Source: Istiophorus platypterus
Taxonomy: Eukaryota > Chordata > Actinopteri > Istiophoriformes > Istiophoridae
NCBI GenBank assembly: GCA_016859345.1
Contig: CM029123.1
Coordinates: 6,037,501 to 6,101,500 of the forward strand
DNA length: 64,000 bases
Direction: 5' to 3'
A program made the translations under genes and the position numbers. Under the pieces are notes generated by a model, which saw only the letters and a program-made list of their open reading frames with translations, searched no databases and was not told the origin of the DNA. Below, in pieces: positions 48,550-62,362 of the stretch; position 1 is the stretch's first letter; every line of letters begins with the position of its first letter.

Positions 48550-48637
48550 TTACATGTTCCACCCAAGTCCAATGTGGGTGGCCAGCAGGTAGCACATGGC
48601 AATCATACATGTCATTATCATCATGGGGAATCCTAAC
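48550..48637 (-). CDS. oca2: oca2 terminal coding exon
   Basis: The acceptor is cctcacag. After completing an Arg codon it encodes LGFPMMIMTCMIAMCYLLAT then HIGLGWNM and TAA. The last membrane helix and the GWN end match vertebrate OCA2, with one extra C-terminal Met relative to mammals. Confidence 0.93.
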
Positions 48638-51600
48638 CTGTGAGGAGAACACAAAATGAAATTTGATCAATTAACATTTTATTCCTGCTAAGAAAGTTTT
48701 CTAAAATAATACAAATAACTGATAATGGTGCGAATAATGAATTTAATGGGACAAACAGTGATAAGTCTACATGGTCCTGAGTAATACAGAGGGTCATGGT
48801 CCCCAGAGGATGAATCCTGAAGTTCATGGTAGAAGACTTCACAAGCTAATTATCAAATGTACATCAGCCATAAATTTAACTTAATGCTAATGTTAACATT
48901 GTTGTTGTACACTATCACTTCTCAACATGCAACTGTACACATGTACAAAGTGCTAAAGTTAACATAGTAACATGGGAACTGTCATTTGTTACCATCTTAC
49001 TGTGAACATGTACATTAGGGTGACTGAGGGTTCCCTTTTTCTGGGGACAGTCCTGCCTTTGGTGGCCTGTCCCCGGCTGGAGCTGTCCCTGTTTTTAAAT
49101 GTGAATTTGACTGCCACAGTAAATAGGCTGAGGAAAGTTAAGCCAACTTCACAACACCTGACAAGCAGTAAATTGGCCACTGTCCAATGCATAGTTGCTG
49201 CTAAACTGGGTAGCTGGCATTTATTGTTTATTTGTATAAGGGCGAGTGGAGGCCTTTTACCCTGATATGGCCCATGTGTTTTCTATGTTGTAGTTTGTTA
49301 AACATTATTTTTACCAGTCATTTTCAAACTGGTTCAGATTTTTAATGTGCTGCCTACTTTCCCAACAATGCCATTAGCTTTACATTTAATTCTGTGCAAT
49401 ATGAAAATAAGCTTACGGATACTTGGAACAAGCTAATGCAGGCTGATTTACTGTATGTGTTATGCCTGCTTTTATTGTTGTCAATGTTGTATGATATTAC
49501 AATAAAGTATTTGCCCTTATATGTATCTTAAAGACAGTAACATAACTTTGACAACAATATAAGCAGAGTGTTTACTGTTAAGAATACTACCTAACTCAGG
49601 CATGTCTGAATCCTCATGCCATTAGATATAGTACAGTTGTCAGAAAATCATCAGATCTCTCAACAATCCAAAAATGTGTAATTCTAGATCAATTTGACGA
49701 CATTCCTCCATGGCTGGAGCAATTTGTCCTCAATGCGGGCCATGAATACGTTTGACAAGATTGATAACACAGCTTACATCTACAACTATTACAAGCATTC
49801 GGGTAGTTTTAAGACTAGCTTTGAGGGGATCAGCTATAATGATACAACCTGATATAACAGTATTTTTGTAACTGTGACTTTTAGCAGAAAGAAAATTAAT
49901 AGTCAAAATAAAGAATCATTTAGCATTTTGCTTCTTACATGTAGCCAGAAAACTATCCACACATTCTTTATAATTAAAATTAAAATTATAATTAAAGTAT
50001 AAATAAAGATTTACTGTTACTCTCTCATTTCCTTAATTGGACAACTTGTTAATGACACCCCAGAATAAACACATAGAACAGCGCTCAATGTTGAATCAGT
50101 TAGCTTCCTGCGTACAGCTGATATGACATTAGTAAACAGGCGTCTTTTATACCACTGTCTTTGTCAGATGCTAGTTTTCTGGTGTGAGGTCCATGGACCA
50201 GTAATTGTAATTAGAGAACAGGTGTTTTTATATGCCACACTTGTTGTTGTTAAAAAGCTTTTCCAAAATTCAGTAAGATCTTTGTTGAACTAATTTTATT
50301 GGTTTTCCTTATGTTAGACCCATCTGTAGTCACACACATGCACAGCTTCATATGTGCAGTCTTTCTTAGCCAGTGAAACCGATTCTTATTCCGATAAGTG
50401 ACACTTTCTCGGGCCCTGCAGGGTACCTCCTTTTTCACTCAGACCACTGCACAGAGAGGTAGGAGTTTCACAGCCCAGATGGAGCTGGTACAAATTTAGT
50501 GTTTTGCTTCAGGAAACCTCAGCCTGCAGGTGAAAGGTTCTCTTCCTGCTCACTATCTGCTGCTCTGAGACAAGCCAGGCAAGATGTTAACACATGCATG
50601 CATATTATTTGCCAAATTAAATTCCATCATGTTTGGTGAAAGAATTTGAAAAGCCCTGAAGTTCACACAACTAGGGAGTCCTAAGTTTGGCACCTCTGAT
50701 AGGGTAAAGTTTGTGAGGCCTTAGGAAACTGTGATATTGCCTGGCATTCAATAGCCAGCCTATTCTCTTTGTACCAGCATACATTTAGTTCACTTCACGG
50801 TGCTACAGCAATGCATACTGCCATTAAAGTACCAGTAACCATGTAAAATTAAGACTACAGGCCAGACATTCCCAGATTTCACTCTTGAATTAGTACCATC
50901 AATTTCAAATGTGTATATAGATGATTCAAAAACCGCAGATGGTTTTTTCATTTGGATGAGTACCACGTCCTATATGGACACATGGCTGCTCTAAGGGCCA
51001 GAGATCTTTTTGCCCCCAGTCTGTTTCACAGATTGGTTTTACAGGACGAAGGCAACAAAAGGAAAATACATAGATAGTTAGTGTGCCACTAATTAATCTC
51101 TGTCAAGGCAGCATAGGACTAATTAAAATATAGTACCCCTATGAAAAGTGATGAAATGAAAAGTACCAATATCATTAAAAAATCATTTAAAGCAGATGTT
51201 GCCCACTAGTGTAATGTTACAGTGTGAGATGTGAGGCTGATAGTCTTAATAAATAAGTCAGCACCAAATAAAACATACCTACTGCTGCCAAACCACACAC
51301 TGATGATGATTCCCATCACTATTTATTAGCTGTGCTAATCTTCCTATTTAGATTAATGGAAAACGATAACATACATTATTTCTAATTCATGGCCAATTAT
51401 TATGATGATGAAGCATGATTACAACAGGGTGAGGGTAATGGGCTTTGGGTCTGGCCACTGGTCAGCAACACACAGAAACACAAATTTATGCTGTATTACA
51501 TTTGGTGTAAATGTGGCTTTACCAGCAGACATTGCTCTGCTTTTTTAGATGCAAATATCCATTAGGCTGATGTGTATTTCATTACAATAATTAGTGCACA

Positions 51601-54600
51601 TGCTTGTTACACGTGGCCTGACACACAATAGTTTGAAATGGCATGCTAATTTTTTAGAGAAATGCAGAAGACCACTACTACTTGCTTTGTGTGTTTTCTG
51701 TTTAGCTGGGCATGATTCCTTCTCAGAGTCTTTCAGAACCTGAGATTACTATTTTGGTTCAGTTGGCACCAGTTATGAGTGTTTGATGACGATGAAACAT
51801 ATGTGCCCTCTTGTTTTGTTTCTTCATTCCCATATGAACTTGCCTTTTATGGAAATCTGTAAATATTTTTGGAATGAATCTGTTATGTTAATCTGAATTG
51901 TTGCATTTATTAAGATTATCAGGTGGGAACATAGAATACCTTGGCTTCATTTGGGGTTTCTTATCTATATCGAAGCTGAGTGATGTTGCCAAGTGTAACC
52001 ATAGTGCCTGTAATGCTCACAAAAGGAATAATAAATCATACCATTTGTATTAATGTTGAGGGTGTGCAACTGATAAATGTGACTGTTTGAAAAGAAGTTC
52101 ATGGTCAGTCACTAAGTCATAATCATAGATGGAATAGAGTATATCCAAAATTAAATTCATTGACTCGCAGTTGTTTGGGTTTACTATAACCACAGTTGTG
52201 GACCAGAATGAAACTTGAGTCACTAACTAAAAGACTTAAGATAAAATGTGACAAACTAATTATGGTCAGTAGCAGCCACAGAACTATAACATAGAGATGT
52301 GGGCACCTGTTGGTTTATTTAAGAAATATACCAAATGTATTCCTCAGGATTACAGAAAATGGTCTATACCCACAGAAAATGGATTATATTCTTTAGAAAA
52401 GTTATTCATGTGGAATTTGTGTTTCCTTATAAAGAGAAATCTAATGTTAGGAACTCTAGACCTGTTGCACAGTATATGCTCTCACTCTCTTACATATGGT
52501 CATTTTGAAGCCTGGCCTTTCACAATGATCCATTCATCAAATCCTCTGCATTGAAGAAGCTAAGAAAAGCATACAGGAAGTTCAGAGGATCATAAATTAA
52601 GGCATACATATGTGTGTGATTGCTGTCTGGTAATTGTGTGTCAGTGTATTACTCTTTATTGCTACAACTATTTCTTCATTCAAATGAATAAAATTATGCA
52701 TTTTACATTTAATATGCATGTGAAAATGTAAAATTTGTACTTGAACCAAGGATTAATGAGGCAAGTCAAGCACTTAATCTCATTAATCATGCTTTCAATA
52801 TGGAATGATGTGCAATTAAACTGTAAAAGAGTTAAACTTTTCCAGGAGCCAGTTGGACTAAGTTTCAAAGGTCAGAGTGATAATCATTCTTATTCATGCA
52901 TCAAAGGTTTATTCAGGGGATGAATCTTGAGCAAAATGTTAAATAATGAAAAAGTTCAACATACGAAATACCATACCACATACAGAAAAAGAAAATGGCA
53001 CCTGTGAACATTGCAATGATTGTAAATTTCCAATTTACAATGAGCTTCCACATTTACAATTATTCTTGTAACAACAACACATAGATGGAATTAGGATAAT
53101 TTTAAATGCAAAAGAGTTTAAAAGAAAAGTCCTCATTCAAATGCGGGGGAATATTTGAACTGTAATGACCTGTTCAAATTCAAAATTTGCAGTTTATAGG
53201 CAGAACAGACCATTTAAAGTAGATCCAGCAAGGATGCTCTGAAACTTCACTATCACCTTAATCTATGGCATGCCCTATTGACCAGTAAAACTATTCCTGA
53301 GTGGACAGTCATGACATCAAAGGAATGGTCATTCCCAATCCTAGAGAACACCTCCCCTGACTTACTGCACCACAATGGATTGATTTGTTTAGTACCAATA
53401 AACTGCTCACTAACCCCCGTCCCATTTGTAATTGTGGGTATGTCTGTCAAGCTTTCTGTTCTTGCATAGAACTTCTTTTTAAAAATTGTAACAACAAATT
53501 AAAGTGTGACAGATTTACAACTCAAAACTCTTTCATAATTTTTGAAACAGTTATTCCTTAATTTCATATGTATACAGAAGTTGTCAGATTAAACGACAAC
53601 TGTGATTTTTGTGTTGGTGACTTTTTTAAGCCAACTTATTAAGCTAACAATAGCTTCATGAGTAGCTGACAACTCAAAGCAAAAGTCCTGTAAAGGGCTG
53701 GAAAATGCATTTGATGGCCACATAACTACATAATAAGATGCTAAAAGGCTGAAGCTGAGGCTACAAATCCTAGGCAAAAAGTCAGCATCCTCAGCAGTTG
53801 ACAATCCACATAGAAAACATGGAAATGAAGAAACATTTGATTGTTTCACTCACACATAATTCTGTTTGGCTGCTTAGCCCAGACACTTGGACAAGCAAAA
53901 CAGAGCTTAGATTTATGCTTTATTATTTGTATTTATATGGTATTTTGACTTTTAATGTTATCAGAAAAAATGCTTTTAGGATGACTACTAACTGATCTGT
54001 TAGGCAAATGTATCAAGTTTGGCTAGTAACTGAAGTGTAAACTTGCTCTCTGGCTCTAACTCAGAGAGGAAATATTTCACAATTGATGCCCCAATTGTGA
54101 ATGGTTTGATTTTTTGTTTTTTGTTCTTTTAATCTTACTCATGCTGCTGTCACATAGTATATTGTTTGAGTTTGACCACAAAAATTGTCAGAAAAAATCA
54201 CAAGAATGGCGCTTAATGGCCAACTGTGAATAAAACTGCTCTACAGAGTGCTGTAGAGCAGTTAAACCTTTCTGCTAAGTGGTACTACTGAAAGAAAACA
54301 TCCGACCACTAAACCACACCACTGATCCCTCAGGCTAAAGAATAAATGCAATAAGACCCTTCAGAGCCAATAGGACAGCAGCATTCAGCAGTGGAGATGG
54401 AGTCACGGCAGCTCAGTGGTGTTTATTGATCTGCAATGGTGGTATACTTCTGCTAATTTCTTATATTATTATATCTAAATTATACTCTATATACATATAA
54501 TATGTAAAAGTGGGGATGTGGAGTGACTGTTATCATTGTCAGAATAGCAGAGGTCACTGTAACATAAGTGAATCCTTATCTGCTGAGCAATACCCATCTC

Positions 54601-57600
54601 CCTGGCACAGGCACAGCCTGAAGGGATAGAGCACAAATGAAAAATTTGTCCCAAAAAGGCATAGAAGGGAACAGGGTTCATCTAAAAATTCCTCATACCT
54701 TGGGATCTCACACGTTGATTTAATTGCATATGATGGGAGCGCTTCAAAGCCCTGATGTAATCTCAAAACACTCTTTAGATAAACTGGAGGGACACACTTC
54801 TCTGACTGTGTGGGCCATGTGCTTGATACAGGACAGCACGGCTCCCTATGACCTGTGCCATTCAATAAACAGTGCAATCTCAAAAATGCACAAAAAACAA
54901 TATACTAACTTTACTTCCATAAACATATAAGATTTTTTAGCTTTGTGTAAGCTTCTGTCCCTGATTACAATGCTTTTTAGCTCTCTGGCAAATGAAAATA
55001 ACACACCTGTAGTCTCTAGTGTAGGGGACCATTGTTCCCAGCACAGGTACCTTTTGCAGATGCAGAGAGCTGTAAGAATTGGAATATTAATTCTGTCACA
55101 TGTTTGAACTAAAGGACCACAGGTTGAGCTGATTTACAAGTAGAGGACCATTATTCAATGGTCCTCTACTTGTAAATCAGCTTATAATGTTTATTGTCCT
55201 TTGATCTGGAGCCTATTCTTTTACTGCACCTGGTGGTTAATGCATAGTGTGTTGCAGACCATTAGCTTTAACACTGAAGTAGATCCAGCAAGGGCAGTTG
55301 ATCAGAAGCCTGTGGTGATTTGCCTTATGCTTGCTTTAAAATTATTTCAAAGCTGAGGACGGAAATCCTGACAACACCAGAGTTTCAGCATGTTGACCTA
55401 CCTGTGCCCTTTCATTAACCTACAGGAAAACCCCTTCACCATCACAGTTTAAAGACAATATAAGAGTATAATGACAGAGCTGATTATAACTGGGGAAATT
55501 GAGTTGAAAAAAAAAAAAAACTTCTACTGATGTCAGCCAAAGTTCCAAGATGTTTAATGTATTTTTTTTCTTATTTTACATTGTATGAGGGGTATTTTAT
55601 CCTATTCAATTCTACTACTTTATTCTACCTCTTTCACCCCTGACCAAACATCACTGTGCAATGACTCATACCCTGTCAAGTTGGACTATATAGTATATAT
55701 GGAGGCGATGTTTTTTCCATGCTCCCCAGATTAATAGTTTCGAGAAAGGAGGCTGATCAGGGCCTAAAGGCATAAAAGAAGCAACAGGGACCAAACCAAC
55801 TAATTGCTTAGCTATTCAGGGCCTCTCATTTTCTTTGGAGATGGTCCAATCGAAAGGCATTGCGCCCCTGTGGCCTCACCTGGGCCCTGAATTCAAGCAC
55901 CTGATACAGCATTCGTCAGTCCCAGCTGCCTGGAGACACAGATAAACTGCTCTCCTCCTTACTTGTCTTTCTGAACAGCTGTGACCCTTGCCACAGATAG
56001 CCAATTACAGGTATTGCTTCAGCTGAGAGCAATGATTCTATACAATAACTGTAAACACAGCTACAGTATGAGAGAAGAGGAGCTGACAGGCTGCAACTGT
56101 TCTTACCCATTTCAGTGAAATTTCATGCAACTTGACACTCCTGAGTCTTCCCAGTGCAGTAACACATTTGTTAACACACAAATTCTGATGACAATCTCTA
56201 CCAATTATTTCATTGACATTTAGTGATACTTTGACAGTAGATTGAGATGATAACAAGAAACCAGCAATGAATAGGTAATTGTAAAATATTTCTTTTCTTA
56301 ATGCCAAAGGTCACCTAAATTTATTCTTTTCTTTCATCAGCCTCAATCTCAATAACTCCTACTGTCTTCTGCTCCTCCTGCTTTGGGAAACAAAGAAAGA
56401 TGGACCAAATCTTAACGGAGCTAGCTAAAAATGCTGACCAAACAACCACAGAAAAATTGAGTCCTACCTTAATATAATATACAATACAGAGGAAATAAAA
56501 TAAATTAATGTGACTCTGATTGGCTATTGATTGACTGATGGATGGTAGGTCCAAAGGTCTAACACAAAAAGGCTTTCTTTCTTATATTCGCCAGTGGTAA
56601 ACTGGAATCACATAGGTAAAATGAGCTGAAGTTGTTAAGATATGTCAAACTGGACCCCAATGGTGAATCAGCATTCACATTCTCATCTTGAGATTATGCC
56701 ACTAACATGGAAAAAAATTAAAGAAAAATTAAAGAATAAGAGAAAAAAAAAAAAAATCAAAAAATATAACTAGAGAAATGACAGGTTGCTTATGCAAGGG
56801 GCAGGTGAAAAGGATCCTACATTAAAACGCAGCAGTGATCAATCCCTTCTGTCTAGTCCAGTAGAAATGTTTTCTGGTAACTTTGACTTTCATCATTTGA
56901 TTCTTTGATGTACATTTGGTGACAAAAATCTACAGAGCGCTGGCATAGCCACAGACATGCCTTAAAATATGAGGCATATAATTAAAACTCAAGTGCCATA
57001 GTGTTTGCTGGTACTGCTGCCAAAGAATTTCTGTGCAAAAAGCGGAGTTTCATGTAAATCCCACCTTCAGACATTCAAATCACCAACTCAAATAGTATCA
57101 GTTACAGAACAAAACCCCTAAAAGAAAGTGTTTCATTCTATCTCTATTCATCAATACCTGCAGTGCACTTAGTATCCCCATGAAGCAAATGGCATGCTGT
57201 TTCCAAGTGATTGCACATTAAGGCTAATCAGACTCATATTCATCCTTCTTTCGAGATGACTGACCACTTCCACTTCTCCATCAAGCAAATTGCATAGTAC
57301 GCCTGCCGGTTACGTCATCAGAATTAAAGTTATTAGTGAGCAGGTGGAAACTTGGGAGGCAGCTTACTTACCGTCCTGCTTGAGATATAATGATATCTTT
57401 CACCATCACTCAGTATCAGTTCAGTCAGTTATGCATACATAAACTTTTAATGTTATGATTCAGTATGTCAGACTTCTTTTTTCTGTTGACCATGAGCACA
57501 TATCGCTACAGTTAGTTTGAGTTCCCTCACACCCAGTATGGCAAAACTTCCTCTGTGTCCTCAAACTAGAATCTCTCCCCAGAACAAATGACACAAGCTC

Positions 57601-59565
57601 ATGCCTGCCAGGTTGTTTCCAGGAGTTATTTTACCGACAGGATAGACTAATGTATATATCCCAAGCAAGGTCAGGTGAAATCCGTTAAAAAAACTAGTTC
57701 TGCTTAGACAAAGACACTAAATTTGCCCAGACTTCCAGCACTGCTACTCCACAGATAAAACAGCCTCTACCAGATAACACATGTGGCTGCACAAACAAAA
57801 GTTAATGGACAGAGACCATGTTAATCAAGCAAACCACCTAGACTTACTTTCAACAAAAGATTACTTCTAGGAAGGAGTGTGATGTCACTGATTTACAACA
57901 CTATGAGCTGCAAAGGAGAAATTATGGTAATGTGTTTTAATTCTCTGACAGCTGTGGCTTGAAATACTAAATAGAGGTAGAATTAAAAATGCAGAATTCA
58001 GCACTGCTTTTTTATGATCATGTCCTATGTGTAGATTTTATATGTATAGGCAAATAATTTGGCAACATACCAAGGCTATGTATGTGCAAAATATGACAAA
58101 TTTAATCAAAAATAAGTTTGATATTTACAAATATGCCATTTAAACTATTACTTAGTATTGATGAGACATTCACACATTTTAGATATAATTACAGCCTATG
58201 TATAAATGAAAATAATAGGTAATTTGATCAAGCTTCATGAAATTTTTTAGACCATATGATAGTGTCAAATCTTGAACACATTGCAGAAATTTATTAAGTG
58301 GCGATAACAAAATCTTTTGCCTGCTGTATTCCAATCTTCATTCCCACTGTTCATTTCCCCTTTCAACTCCAGTCCTTTTATGTTTGCCACGTGCAAGGAC
58401 ACATATTTATTTCTATGATGTTAGCTAATCTTAGGAAATTCGCTTTAGTAATAAAAACATATTTCTTTAATATTATAGCACCACTATTATTTGAAATGAA
58501 AAAAATAAACTAGTAATAATTAGCCAGATATAAGACTTTGTTTTAAAAACTGCCCTGCTGTTATTAAGTTGAGATATCCTTCATTATGCAGATGACATAG
58601 CTCATCCTCACTGAGCAACCTTGTCATGCACATTATCTTTGAGGAACACAAAAAACACAAAAACATGATCAAAGGTCAAGATAAGTGTGATTTCCTGAGA
58701 TAGGACAGTTAATAAACTGCTTTTACTTCTAATCCTAAAAGTAGGACCAAAAATGCAACATGTTTTGGTCAGTTGGAAGTGATTTCCTGCCCTGACTCAC
58801 TTGATAAATAAAAGCCCTGCATTGTGATTATTGTAGCTTTTTTGATAAATGTTCTGGGGCCACTCTGTAAGCACCACCTCAGACAGAATAGACTATGGTA
58901 CAGGATCTACAGGAAAGGAAAGTAAGGAAAGTCAGGAAAGTCTGACATTACCCAAAGAGATAAGCTAAAAATAAAAACTTTGGGAGCCACATTTTGAAAC
59001 ATGTTTATGACTTATATATGACTTTGGGCTGCTTGACACATTATGTTTAGCGCTGTTGAGGGTGAAAGGACTCACCTGAAGAACTCCACAAAGGAAAAGC
59101 CATAACCATGTTGCTCAGCAATGCCTGCACACACGACATTGGCTGATGCTCCTATCAGTGTGCCATTTCCTAAACAGACAGGAAAACAACATTATGGAGA
59201 ACTTTTGAATGAAAATCTAACTTTTTCCTTTAAAATTAAATATTCTGGTCTGAGTTCAAGGCCAGATTAAAAATCCAATTCAAAAAGAACATGAGCGCAA
59301 TTGGACAGGACTTCAATATATTCAACATTTATGCACCAATATAATAATATTAATAATCACAATCATCTTTCAGCATTTATAAGTATTTTCAGCCTTAATC
59401 TAATTTAAAGGTTTACCGTTTTAATCTGCTATAGGCAACATTTTGACAGTGAGGATATGTATTCATCCTGCCGTTCGATACTGCCCACATCTCAAATGGT
59501 GTCAGTGTGGAGATCGATAAGGACCTGTCACTGAGCAGTTAATTAACCTGAAACACTATGACAGC

Positions 59566-59597
<32 letters not shown>

Positions 59598-62362
59598 TCC
59601 TTCCCACAGAGCCACACTGTCCTGAGGACTGGCCTCTGGGGTGTGGTGGAGCCTGAATGAGGCAACCTTTGAGGGCCTTGGGTTGTTCTCACAAAAAGCA
59701 AAGCCTTACATCCCTGGGGGGAGGGACACAGCTGTACAAAGTGTGGCTGTCACCTGGAGCATATGATGTCTCCTTCTGGCAGAGGCCATCAATAAAGATC
59801 CACGCCTTTCAAACAGCAATAAACAAAAAAGTCCCTGGTGTCTGCAGGAAACTCTGGAAGGTTTTTATGAGTTAAGCCCAAAACCAAACAGTTTCTTACC
59901 TTATTTTTATACTTTAGGTTTTTATTTTATAACACAAAAAGGATAAAATGAGAAGCTTACCACCAAGACAGGCTCCCATAGCCAAAGCAAAGATGAGAGG
60001 TTTTACAGGGAGGTTCACATCTGCATCCTGACTCAAGTTGATGAGAACTGGAATCTGTAAGTACAGAGATTGATTGAAAACCACTGAACATATACACCAT
60101 TTTTAGTATGAAAATCCACCTAACAGAAAGTTTGTAGCAATGCTTTTCTGCAATATTTCGAATAATGAAATGAAACTTAAGACATTTAACTTCCATTGAT
60201 CTTGGTCTCTAAAACAGGGTAAGTAGTCTTAAACTTTCCAATACTAGCAACACCCAAAACATACATACATAAAAAAGGGGTTCTGTCTGTATCTCTTCTG
60301 TCTGCAGCTCTTCTGATTAAGAGACTACAAATGAATTAAGAAGATTTCCAATGGTTTCTGCTGGTATAACCAGATGCAGCATGACTGACTATTGCTGTGC
60401 ACATCACTTTCACAAACCATACTAACAGAGCATGCAAACAATGTACATAGCCATATATCAATCATAATGTCAGCCCCTGGTTGGGAAAGCAAACTCTACT
60501 GAGTATTTATAAGGACTACAAGATAAAGACAAATACTGTATCCTACTGATAAAATAAATTGCATTTGGCTCTGTAAATGACTTAGGACAAGTGCTCTACT
60601 ACTTCATGTCATCTGAATATCGACTGAACTGTGTGTGTGTGTGTGACTTCCCAATGATTTACTGCAGTGTGAAAGGAAAAAATCATGCTGATGCCTCTTA
60701 CCATGGTGGCAGTGAAGGGGATGTTGTCAATGAGAGAAGAAGCCAGAGCCGAGACCCACATCACCAAGATAATGGCTATGGCCAGGCGCTGGTCTTCTGG
60801 CACCTCCTGAGAAGGGAGATAATAAGAGCAACCGACAACTGCTACTTTCATCAGTCACTCAGATGCACACGCCCCACATTAGCCCGTCACTGATTTAAGG
60901 TTAAAAACACCAATTATGTTCAGTCTCTGGCACTGAGCCGCTCATCATTGAGCAGAGGATTGGATGTTGAAGCTGTTTGAATGTCTGACATGACCACAGG
61001 TGGTGGTGGCATCTTTGAGTTTTATCTCTGAGCTGTGCAGTACACACACACACAGGCAAATTCTCCACACGTGACAAGCATGATGTTATTTGAATCCTCT
61101 TGATAGTCTTCTCTTAGAAATGCATGGGCAGGTTAATGGAAACAATTTCTACTCCTTTCACATGTCCTCTACTCTAAGGTCATGCACTTCTACACAGCAG
61201 GATGTCCATTGTTTGGAGACAGGTCAGAAACCATGAATAGCATACTACCTGTCATGTATGATTACTAGTCTTATACAGTCCGACAGTCTAAACACAAGCT
61301 GATGTACCTATTACTGGTGTATTTCTCTGCCAAGAGACACCTCACATGCTTATATACACAGGCAAGAATATGGGTGAGAGTTAACTCCGCTGACAGAGCT
61401 GTCCGAGCTGTGCTGAACAAAAGAATCAATATATATATATGCATGAAATGCAATATTGTGTCACCTGTGCCCAATTATCAATTATGCCAGTTGCATGGAG
61501 CCTTGAGAAATGATTGTTAAGGTTGAGAATCAAAGGAAAAAACTCACTTTTATAAGCAGAGCTGTCTGTTCTCCAATATAGTCGATAAGCTGCAGCTGGG
61601 CTAAAGCCTAAAAAATGAAGTGGAGAAGATAAATATGAAAAAAAAATTAAGAGAATTAGTTAGAGGTGGCAATAAACCAAGAGAAGAAAAGCAATTTGAT
61701 TTTCATTTAGCGACAATTAAATAGACAGAGACAAATCCAATATTGTTATCCTTACTGACACTGACAACAAAAAGAACATTCACATACTAGTGGCCACTCC
61801 TTATGGAGTCTTTATAACACAGTACACAGTTTTTAATGCATTAAACAAGGGCCAATGTCTGTGCCAAAGACTCAGAGAGGGGAAACAATAAAGCAGTTAT
61901 TATGAGACATTATGCTTTCTTTTCATCCTTTCACTAATTATTTTTCAGACTGTAAACTCACTGATAGACTGAACTTCTGCCCAACAATAGATCAGAGCCT
62001 TTATCCTGCTTTCTATATTTCCTGTATTTCTTGTGCAGATGCTTGTCAGAGGGGAACCCAGTTAACCCTAAATTTACCCTGGCTATGGCTACCTTTTTTT
62101 TTGTTATAATCACTTCGTGTGACAACTAGAAGCTGTTTTGCATCCGTTTGTAGTTTTTACTATTTGAACATTTCTCAAAATGTGTTAATGGAGTTTCTGA
62201 TTAATGTAAAAAATATGGGCTTAACATTAAATACCTCCATCAAAACAAAGAGGCCAGCAAAGAACAATAATGTGGCCCACTCCACCCGGTGCAGGATGAT
62301 CTCGAAGTCCTGGATGTCAGCCAGAACCAAAAGCCACAGCGCACCCAGGATAGCAATCCAGC
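48550..62362 (-). CDS. oca2: OCA2 (P protein) melanosomal membrane transporter, 3' part (six exons)
   Basis: Reading on the minus strand: join of 62362-62235, 61607-61548, 60806-60702, 60054-59961, 59169-59076 and 48637-48550. These give 188 residues and a TAA stop, matching in length and exon layout the last quarter of the roughly 840-residue vertebrate protein. OCA2 is a multi-pass protein of the melanosome membrane in the ion transporter superfamily; it supports an anion conductance that raises luminal pH and so tyrosinase activity. Key conserved stretches are DFEIILHRVEWATLLFF, WVSALASSLIDNIPFTATM and GACLGG/NGTLIGASANVV. The last two are the re-entrant substrate-binding type motifs of this superfamily. 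The first two thirds of the gene lie beyond 64000. Loss causes albinism in fish and mammals. Confidence 0.95.
48638..59075 (-). other. last oca2 intron (10.4 kb)
   Basis: It has minus-strand GT-AG ends. It contains the perfect hairpin at 55127-55182; no coding content was recognised. Confidence 0.85.
55127..55182. repeat. perfect 26-bp inverted repeat with 4-nt loop
   Basis: Arm 55127-55152 and arm 55157-55182 are exact reverse complements, separated by ATTC at 55153-55156. It lies in the last intron of oca2. No element boundaries or target duplications are visible. Confidence 0.95.
59076..59169 (-). CDS. oca2: oca2 94-bp exon, GNGTLIGASANVV motif
   Basis: The acceptor is ctgtttag and the donor ag/gtgagt. 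It encodes (G)NGTLIGASANVVCAGIAEQ then HGYGFSFVEFFR. The NGTLIGASANVV stretch is nearly invariant across OCA2 proteins. It is separated from the terminal exon by a 10.4-kb intron. Confidence 0.95.
59565..59596. repeat. (CT)n microsatellite
   Basis: It has one interruption (CCC) and lies in an oca2 intron. Confidence 0.95.
59961..60054 (-). CDS. oca2: oca2 94-bp exon
   Basis: The acceptor is acttacag and the donor g/gtaagc. It encodes IPVLINLSQDADVNLPVKPL then IFALAMGACLG and the first base of a Gly codon. It is a loop followed by a membrane segment. Confidence 0.95.
60702..60806 (-). CDS. oca2: oca2 105-bp exon, DNIPFT motif
   Basis: The acceptor is ttctcag and the donor atg/gtaaga. It encodes 35 codons from EVPEDQRLAIAIILVMWVSA to LASSLIDNIPFTATM. 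The DN-I-PFT motif is the second of the pseudo-symmetric hairpin motifs of this transporter family. The first residue is Glu, where mammals have Met. Confidence 0.95.
61548..61607 (-). CDS. oca2: oca2 60-bp exon
   Basis: The acceptor is tttttag and the donor aaa/gtgagt. It encodes exactly 20 codons: ALAQLQLIDYIGEQTALLIK. The size and phase match the mammalian exon for the segment that reads ALAHLHLIEY in mammals. Confidence 0.95.
62235..62362 (-). CDS. oca2: oca2 128-bp exon, two membrane segments
   Basis: The minus-strand acceptor is cactcag (62363 upward) and the donor gag/gtattt (gt at 62233-62234). After completing a Gly codon it encodes 42 residues from WIAILGALWLLVLADIQDFE to LLFFAGLFVLME, with two hydrophobic helices around the conserved HRVEWA motif. 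The preceding exon was not found between 62363 and 64000. Confidence 0.95.
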
